DNA of 12,973 nt. It comes from Shewanellaceae bacterium. Lineage in GTDB: Bacteria > Pseudomonadota > Gammaproteobacteria > Enterobacterales > Shewanellaceae. Positions 8,246 through 12,973 of the stretch are shown in pieces (positions within the stretch are counted from its first letter, which is position 1; each line of letters begins with the position of its first letter). The position numbers and the translations under genes were made by a program. Under the pieces are notes generated by a model. It searched no databases. It was not told the origin of the DNA and saw only the letters and a list, made by a program, of their open reading frames with translations. The stretch covers positions 1-12,973 of the forward strand of contig JADHND010000026.1 of assembly GCA_016779685.1 (NCBI GenBank). The letters run 5' to 3'.

Positions 8246-9172
8246 TTATGCTTCTCCTACAGCTTGCTTGGTTAAGCACATGGGAAAGTTTAAAGCTTTT
8301 CTGGCATCAAAATAAGCAACAGCGACCTGCTTAGACATTTGTCGTACTCTTAGGATATAGTGCTGTCTTTCTGTCACTGAAATAGCTTGACGTGCATCCA
8401 ACAAATTAAAATAATGCGATGCTTTCATAACCTGCTCATAGGCTGGTAACGGTAAGGGCGTTTCAAGTGCTAACAAACTCTGACATGCAGACTCCGCAGC
8501 TTCAAACCCATTTATTAATGTTGGTACATCAGCATGATGATAATTATATGCAGATTGCTCAACCTCATTTTGATGAAAAACATCACCATAAGTCACTCGA
8601 CCTAAGCAGCCTTCACTCCAGATAAGATCGTACACATTATCTACGCCTTGAATATACATAGCTAAGCGCTCTAGGCCATAGGTGATTTCACCTGTGACTG
8701 GCTGGCACTCGAGGCCACCTACCTGTTGAAAATAGGTAAACTGTGTGATTTCCATGCCGTTCATCCACACTTCCCAACCCAATCCCCAAGCCCCAAGCGT
8801 CGGGCTTTCCCAGTTGTCTTCCACAAAGCGAATATCATGTATTTTGGGGTCTATCCCTAACGCCTCGAGAGAGCCTAGATATAAGGCTTGAATATGCAAC
8901 GGTGAGGGCTTAAGCATCACCTGAAATTGATAGTAATGTTGGAGTCGATTAGGATTCTCACCATATCTACCATCAGTTGGCCGACGACAGGGCTGAACGT
9001 ATGCCGTGTTCATCGGTTCAGGGCCAATGGCTTTCAAAAATGTTTGCGGGTGAAATGTGCCTGCTCCGACTTCCATGTCGAGTGGTTGTACCACAGCACA
9101 ACCCTGCTTCGCCCAGTACGCTTGTAAGGTAAAGATTAACCCTTGAAAAGTTTTTATGTCTGCATTTATCAT
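8246..9172 (-). CDS. glyQ: Glycyl-tRNA synthetase, alpha subunit
   Basis: The 308-residue protein matches E. coli GlyQ (303 residues) nearly throughout. It carries the class II aminoacyl-tRNA synthetase catalytic core that activates glycine and transfers it to tRNA-Gly as part of the alpha2/beta2 enzyme. Visible blocks are KTFQGLIFTLQAYWAKQGC (7-25), VQPLDMEVGAGTFHP (28-42), the motif 2 region RRPTDGRYGENPNRLQHYY (63-81), FVEDNWESPTLGAWGLGWEV (116-135) and motif 3 GEITYGLERLAMYI (161-174). The start ATG at 9172 has only a weak AGGCAG ribosome-binding sequence upstream. The gene follows tusA on the same strand with an 84-bp gap that contains the parS palindrome. It probably shares the tusA promoter, since none is obvious in the gap. 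Confidence 0.99.
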   Translation of the reverse strand: MINADIKTFQGLIFTLQAYWAKQGCAVVQPLDMEVGAGTFHPQTFLKAIGPEPMNTAYVQPCRRPTDGRYGENPNRLQHYYQFQVMLKPSPLHIQALYLGSLEALGIDPKIHDIRFVEDNWESPTLGAWGLGWEVWMNGMEITQFTYFQQVGGLECQPVTGEITYGLERLAMYIQGVDNVYDLIWSEGCLGRVTYGDVFHQNEVEQSAYNYHHADVPTLINGFEAAESACQSLLALETPLPLPAYEQVMKASHYFNLLDARQAISVTERQHYILRVRQMSKQVAVAYFDARKALNFPMCLTKQAVGEA

Positions 9173-9240
9173 ATTTGAATATTCTGCCTGTTGTTCAACC
9201 CAGCCAATCGGTTTGAAGGACCAATGACCACGATAGAGTT

Positions 9241-9256
9241 TGTTTCACGTGAAACA
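9241..9256. other. parS centromere-like site (ParB binding)
   Basis: TGTTTCACGTGAAACA is a perfect 16-bp palindrome identical to the classical bacterial chromosomal parS consensus recognised by ParB/Spo0J proteins. It lies between tusA and glyQ, directly next to the tusA stop codon (9257-9259) and 68 bp before the glyQ start. In most bacteria such sites cluster around oriC and load ParB for origin segregation and SMC recruitment. The sequence match is direct; function in this organism is inferred, and no parA or parB gene is in the window. Confidence 0.9.
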
Positions 9257-9498
9257 TCACGATGATGTATCCAAGCCTTTTTTAATTTTATAACTGTAGT
9301 TAGGCGCTTGTAGCGTTTGTTCAACCAAGGTATGTTGCATAAACTGACAAAAATGAGGAATGTCGCGCATGGTTGCTGGATCATCTGCTTGAACGAACAA
9401 CACCTGACCTTCGGACATCTCGCGAATTTTTTTCTAACCAACATCAAGGGTTCTGGACAACGCAACCCAGTCGTATCCAGATAACAATGTCCCAGCAT
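9257..9498 (-). pseudogene. tusA: tusA, sulfur carrier protein, interrupted by an apparent frameshift at an A7 run
   Basis: TusA passes persulfide sulfur from IscS along the Tus relay for s2U34 synthesis in tRNA. Codons 1-24 give MLGHCYLDTTGLRCPEPLML and VRKK, with the active cysteine C14 in the CPEP motif. The second half lies in the -1 frame: IREMSEGQVLFVQADDPATM, then RDIPHFCQFMQHTLVEQ, ending at TGA 9257-9259. Joined, they give 80 residues, against 81 in E. coli TusA. The join falls at seven A (9427-9433 on the minus strand), phased A AAA AAA in the initial frame, so a -1 slip or one extra A restores the gene. Without this, translation continues for 109 residues to 9169. The start has an AAGGTG ribosome-binding sequence 4-5 nt upstream. 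Whether it is a pseudogene, an error or recoded is unresolved. Confidence 0.82.
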
Positions 9499-9569
9499 AG
9501 CACCTTAATCAACCATGAAATAAAAGATATAAGTGTGGAACTATCGCAAAAAAGAACACTAAAAGCAAG

Positions 9570-9599
9570 AAGATACTTTAAAATTTAAACACAAGTCAA
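9570..9599 (-). promoter_or_regulatory. Probable sigma70 promoter for tusA-glyQ-glyS
   Basis: Read on the minus strand, TTGACT (9599-9594) and TATCTT (9575-9570) are separated by 18 bp and lie about 70 bp before the tusA start. The -35 differs from consensus at one position and the -10 at two. It is the best promoter-like sequence upstream of the group. Confidence 0.5.
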
Positions 9600-9642
9600 A
9601 ATACAACTTTACAACAAGCAAACAGGGTCTAATTAGACAAAC

Positions 9643-9664
9643 AAAGCTGAGCAAAGGGAGCTTT
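9643..9664 (-). terminator. Weak hairpin, possible fadBA terminator
   Basis: AAAGCT and AGCTTT form a 6-bp stem around a 10-nt loop about 80 bp beyond the fadA stop. The minus-strand transcript is followed by GTTTG rather than a clean U run, so it is a poor intrinsic terminator. The plus-strand reading has a better T tail. Confidence 0.3.
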
Positions 9665-9743
9665 TTAATAGACCATACCCTGTCATAACCATATGATCAG
9701 CTCAATAATACCTTTTTGCTAACCATACAGCTATATAAAGAAT

Positions 9744-10916
9744 TTAAGTATCAATACGCTCAAAAACAGTCGCTATTCCTTGCCCTAAACCTATACACAT
9801 GGTTGCTAAGCCATAACGTACTTGCTTAGAATGCATCAAGTGGATTAATGTGGTGCTAATACGAGCCCCTGAGCAACCTAAAGGATGACCTAAAGCTATG
9901 GCGCCGCCATTTAAATTCACTTTGCTCTGATAACTATCCTGTAAATCTAAAGCCTTAATGCAAGACAATGATTGACCAGCAAAAGCCTCATTTAATTCAA
10001 TCAAATTAATGTCCGCTAAACTGAGGTTAGCTCGAGCAAGGGCTTTTTCGCTGGCCTTAACTGGGCCAATCCCCATAATAGATGGCTCACAGCCACTGAC
10101 GGCCATTCCCCGTACTAAAGCCAGAATCGGAACTTGCAGCTTTTTCGCCAAAGAACGCGACATGACCAACATCGCACTAGCACCATCAGACAATGCAGAA
10201 GAACTTGCGGCTGTAATCGAACCATGGACAGGATCGAATACAGGCTTGAGTTTTTGCAAATCTTCAAAATTAGTTTCTGGTCTAATCACCTCATCTGTTT
10301 CAACGAGTTTTAGCATGCCGCTTTGAGGGCAATGCCCCTCTATAGGAACAATTTCATTTTGAAAGCTTCCTGCCAGCGTAGCTTGATGTGCTTTTTGATG
10401 GGATTGCACAGCAAAATTATCCTGTTCATCTCGACTGATTTCATATTGACGAGCCAACAATTCTGCGGTCATTCCCATCATACCAGCTCCTTTGGCAACT
10501 CGATGCCCGAGAGTTGGATGAAAATCGACGCCATGTGTCATCGGTATATGCCCCATGTGTTCGACGCCACCGATAATAAAGATCTCGCCAGCACCCGTTT
10601 GAATCGCACGACTAGCCTGATGTAAAGCATCCATAGACGATCCACACAATCGATTTATTGTAACTGCGCCAATTTCTTTGGGCAAACCGGCTAATAACGC
10701 AGCATTTCGTGCAATATTAAACCCTTGTTCTAGAGTTTGCTGGACGCACCCCCAATAGATATCTTCGATCTTATTTATCGGAATTTTTGAATTTCTTGTT
10801 ACGATTGCCTGCATCAAATTTGCCGATAATGTTTCAGCGCGAACATGTCTAAATACACCATTTCTTGAGCGCCCCATAGGGGTACGAATGCAATCGATAA
10901 TTACCGCTTCTTCCAT
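9744..10916 (-). CDS. fadA: 3-ketoacyl-CoA thiolase FadA (acetyl-CoA acyltransferase)
   Basis: The 390-residue thiolase carries out the last step of fatty-acid beta-oxidation, cleaving 3-ketoacyl-CoA with CoA to acetyl-CoA and a shortened acyl-CoA. The active residues are visible: nucleophile C91 in NRLCGSSMDAL, H344 in GGAIALGHPLGCSG, C374 in CIGLGQG, and the NEAFA motif at 309-313. Length agrees with E. coli FadA (387 residues). It lies 10 bp after fadB, with the ribosome-binding sequence AAGGGAT overlapping the fadB stop, so the two form one operon for the alpha2/beta2 FadBA complex in the cytoplasm. Any FadR-type operator would lie upstream of fadB, outside the window. Confidence 0.98.
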   Translation of the reverse strand: MEEAVIIDCIRTPMGRSRNGVFRHVRAETLSANLMQAIVTRNSKIPINKIEDIYWGCVQQTLEQGFNIARNAALLAGLPKEIGAVTINRLCGSSMDALHQASRAIQTGAGEIFIIGGVEHMGHIPMTHGVDFHPTLGHRVAKGAGMMGMTAELLARQYEISRDEQDNFAVQSHQKAHQATLAGSFQNEIVPIEGHCPQSGMLKLVETDEVIRPETNFEDLQKLKPVFDPVHGSITAASSSALSDGASAMLVMSRSLAKKLQVPILALVRGMAVSGCEPSIMGIGPVKASEKALARANLSLADINLIELNEAFAGQSLSCIKALDLQDSYQSKVNLNGGAIALGHPLGCSGARISTTLIHLMHSKQVRYGLATMCIGLGQGIATVFERIDT

Positions 10917-10926
10917 AATTTATCCC

Positions 10927-12973
10927 TTATCTGTTATAGTAACTGCCGTTGTTTTTTGCCAGCTGACGCAGGCCATCTGGGATACCATACGCAGAACCCA
11001 AATGTGTATATTTTTCAGCCATTTGGAGGAACTTCTTGGTGCCCATTTGATCGATGTAATGAAAAGCGCCACCTCGAAAAGGAGGAAACCCTAAGCCGTA
11101 AATCAAAGCAATATCAGCTTCTGCGGGTGTCTCGATAATCTTTTCTTCATAACAACGTACCACTTCAAGCAGCATCGGCAACATGCACCGAGCAATCACA
11201 TCATCTTCACTGAAATCAACTTGCTTGCCGAAAGCATCTCTTACCATGCCAATAGCTTGCTCACAAACGACCTTCTCTAATTTACCTTTTTTATTTTTTT
11301 GATACTGGTAAAAACCCACGCTATTTTTTTGACCAAATCGTTCTGACTTATACATTAAATCGACGACGTTATTCACCTCAAGCTGCATCCGATCTGGGAA
11401 AGCGTCTGCCATAATTTTTTGCGCATGAAAAGCGGTGTCGATGCCAACCACATCCAGCAAATAAGCAGGCCCCATCGGCCAGCCAAACTCTTTAGACATC
11501 AGTTTGTCTATAAACTGGTAGTCAGCACCGTCTCGAACCAATTGCCCGAAACCATTAAAATACGGAAATAAAACCCGATTAACAAAAAAACCAGCGCAAT
11601 CTTGAACAACAATCGGTGTCTTACCGAGCTTAGTTGCATAGGCGCAAATTGTTGCAATCGTCTCTGCGGATGTTTTCTCACCTTGGATGACTTCAACAAG
11701 TGGCATTTTATGGACAGGATTAAAAAAATGCATGCCACAGAAATTTTCTGGGCGATTCATATGCTTCGCCAGATCACGAATAGGAATCGTAGACGTATTC
11801 GAGGTTATAATGGTCTTTGGATGGGTCATGGCCTCCGTTTCTTGCAAAACATCTGCCTTAATTTTGGGATGTTCAACCACGGCTTCAATCACAATATCAA
11901 CTTCCCTAATCGCTGCATAATCTAGAGCCGGCGTAATTTTTGTCAAAACCGAGGCAACCTTATCAACCGATATGGTGCTTTTTCTAAATTTGCCAGATAG
12001 ATTACTAACTGCTTGTTTGAAGCCTATATCAATGGCATTTTGATGAATATCTTTCATGATAACAGGAATGTTCTTGGCGGCATTTTGATAAGCAATCCCC
12101 CCACCCATAATACCTGCGCCCAGCACAGCAGCTGTCTCATATGGTTGACTTGATTTAGCCAATTTTTTAACTTTTGATTTGACCATCTGATCATTTAGAA
12201 AAAGCGACACTAAAGCAGTGGCAGCTTCTGTTTGGGTTAACTTAATAAAGGCTTTCTTCTCAACTTCCAGCGCTTCATCACGACCCATACCAGCAGCCTC
12301 TTCGATAGCAACAACAGCTTGTATAGGCGCCGGATAATGTCTACCTGCAATCCGTGTCACCATGGCCTTAGCAGTTGAAAAGGCCATCAAATGTTCCGTG
12401 TTTTTTAACAATAGCGGTGCTTTTTTTTGTGCACGACGCGCTTGCCAATCTAGCTGATTATCCATCGCATTTTGTAGCATAATTATAGCAGCAGCCATCA
12501 GATGCTCTTCGACCACGACAGCATCAATCGCACCTACTTTTAAAGCAGCATCTGCTTTGAAGTGTTTACCTGTGGTGATCCACTCCAATGCATTTTCAGC
12601 ACCAATAAGGCGAGGTAATCTAACCGTACCCCCAAAACCAGGCATGATTCCTAGCTTGGTCTCAGGTAGCCCAATGAGTCCACTAGCGTCTGCAATTCTA
12701 AAGTCACAGGCCAAAATTGTTTCACAACCACCGCCCAATGCAAAGCCATGAACCACGCTCAGTGTCGGCATGGGTAAATCTTCTAATTTATTAAAAACAT
12801 CATTGGCTTTGTCTAACCATTTCTTGAGTTCAGCTTGTGTTTGCTTAAACAATCCGAGAAATTCAGTGATATCTGCACCAACAATAAAAGAATCTTTTGT
12901 GCTGCTGATGAGCAATGCTTTTGGCTTATAATCAATGATAGCATCGAGTGCTTCATCTAAGTGATTGAGCGTT
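10927..12973 (-). CDS. fadB: Fatty oxidation complex alpha subunit FadB (N-terminus off right edge)
   Basis: The open frame continues to the window edge, giving 681 visible residues. By comparison with E. coli FadB (729), about 35 N-terminal residues are missing. The N-terminal half is an enoyl-CoA hydratase/isomerase domain with SFIVGADITEF and the two catalytic glutamates, in GGGCE and GLPETKLG, 20 residues apart as in E. coli E119 and E139. The second half is a 3-hydroxyacyl-CoA dehydrogenase with the NAD-binding GAGIMGGGIAYQ and the catalytic His of GMHFFNPVHKMPLVEV. It ends with the family pattern FPPFRGGAFHYID. With FadA it performs hydration, dehydrogenation and thiolysis in beta-oxidation. 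An eight-A run near 12421-12428 (minus strand) is in frame and intact. The TTG at 12915 is an internal leucine, not a start. Confidence 0.98.
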   Translation of the reverse strand, partial: TLNHLDEALDAIIDYKPKALLISSTKDSFIVGADITEFLGLFKQTQAELKKWLDKANDVFNKLEDLPMPTLSVVHGFALGGGCETILACDFRIADASGLIGLPETKLGIMPGFGGTVRLPRLIGAENALEWITTGKHFKADAALKVGAIDAVVVEEHLMAAAIIMLQNAMDNQLDWQARRAQKKAPLLLKNTEHLMAFSTAKAMVTRIAGRHYPAPIQAVVAIEEAAGMGRDEALEVEKKAFIKLTQTEAATALVSLFLNDQMVKSKVKKLAKSSQPYETAAVLGAGIMGGGIAYQNAAKNIPVIMKDIHQNAIDIGFKQAVSNLSGKFRKSTISVDKVASVLTKITPALDYAAIREVDIVIEAVVEHPKIKADVLQETEAMTHPKTIITSNTSTIPIRDLAKHMNRPENFCGMHFFNPVHKMPLVEVIQGEKTSAETIATICAYATKLGKTPIVVQDCAGFFVNRVLFPYFNGFGQLVRDGADYQFIDKLMSKEFGWPMGPAYLLDVVGIDTAFHAQKIMADAFPDRMQLEVNNVVDLMYKSERFGQKNSVGFYQYQKNKKGKLEKVVCEQAIGMVRDAFGKQVDFSEDDVIARCMLPMLLEVVRCYEEKIIETPAEADIALIYGLGFPPFRGGAFHYIDQMGTKKFLQMAEKYTHLGSAYGIPDGLRQLAKNNGSYYNR

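Larger units (their letters stand above)
9499..9743. other. Intergenic region between fadA and tusA
   Basis: This AT-rich 245-bp gap lies downstream of fadA and upstream of tusA, both on the minus strand. It holds the likely tusA promoter and a weak terminator-like hairpin (both listed). It also holds a 12-bp palindrome, GTCTAATTAGAC at 9627-9638, and three copies of ACCATA (plus strand, at 9672, 9688 and 9722). No ORF here is convincing. Confidence 0.5.

Noticed and set aside
9373..9588. Plus-strand 71-codon ORF opposite tusA.
   Set aside because: It is the antisense of the conserved tusA frames and has no family resemblance.
10009..11925. Plus-strand ORFs opposite fadA and fadB, up to 107 codons.
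   Set aside because: They are shadows of fully intact fadA and fadB with no ribosome-binding sites or recognisable content.
12421..12428. Eight-A run (minus strand) in fadB as a second frameshift candidate.
   Set aside because: The frame is intact on both sides (QKKAP), so no slip is needed.

Overview
The window is a conserved stretch of a gammaproteobacterial chromosome: aerobic, respiratory, fatty-acid-degrading and moderately AT-rich by eye. The evidence is the alpha2/beta2 glycyl-tRNA synthetase (glyQ, glyS), a TrmA that matches the Escherichia coli enzyme almost end to end, a TusA, a fadB-fadA beta-oxidation pair, and a caa3-like cytochrome c oxidase cluster of the kind found in Pseudomonas. 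The genus cannot be named from what is visible.

Layout, left to right. Positions 1-348 (minus) hold the start of a SURF1-family oxidase assembly gene that runs off the left edge. Positions 326-562 (plus) hold a small two-helix membrane protein of the DUF2909 type. Positions 536-4724 (minus) hold the oxidase operon, transcribed coxB, coxA, ctaG, coxC; CoxB carries a C-terminal cytochrome c domain. A divergent 295-bp gap follows. Then trmA (plus, 5020-6132) converges on glyS across a perfect 20-bp palindrome that looks like a shared terminator. The group tusA, glyQ, glyS is transcribed on the minus strand from about 9500 down to 6170. A 245-bp gap separates it from fadA and the incomplete fadB (minus, to the right edge).

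Two signals stand out. First, the 16-bp sequence TGTTTCACGTGAAACA at 9241-9256 is a perfect palindrome matching the classical ParB-binding parS site. It lies in the tusA-glyQ gap, directly against the tusA stop, and suggests that this region is near the replication origin. Second, tusA is not one continuous frame. Its first 24 codons and its last 56 are in different frames, joined at a run of seven A (A AAA AAA) where a -1 slip restores a normal 80-residue TusA. This could be a one-base deletion, an assembly or sequencing error, or genuine recoding or transcript slippage.

Functionally the window combines terminal respiration (CoxB, CoxA, CoxC with assembly factors CtaG and SURF1), beta-oxidation supplying reducing power (FadB, FadA), and tRNA biology (GlyRS; TrmA for m5U54; TusA for the sulfur relay to s2U34). 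I found no mobile element, CRISPR array, rRNA or tRNA gene, and no convincing new multi-gene system. The genes are housekeeping genes, and the interest lies in the parS site, the tusA frame break and the overlapping gene ends.
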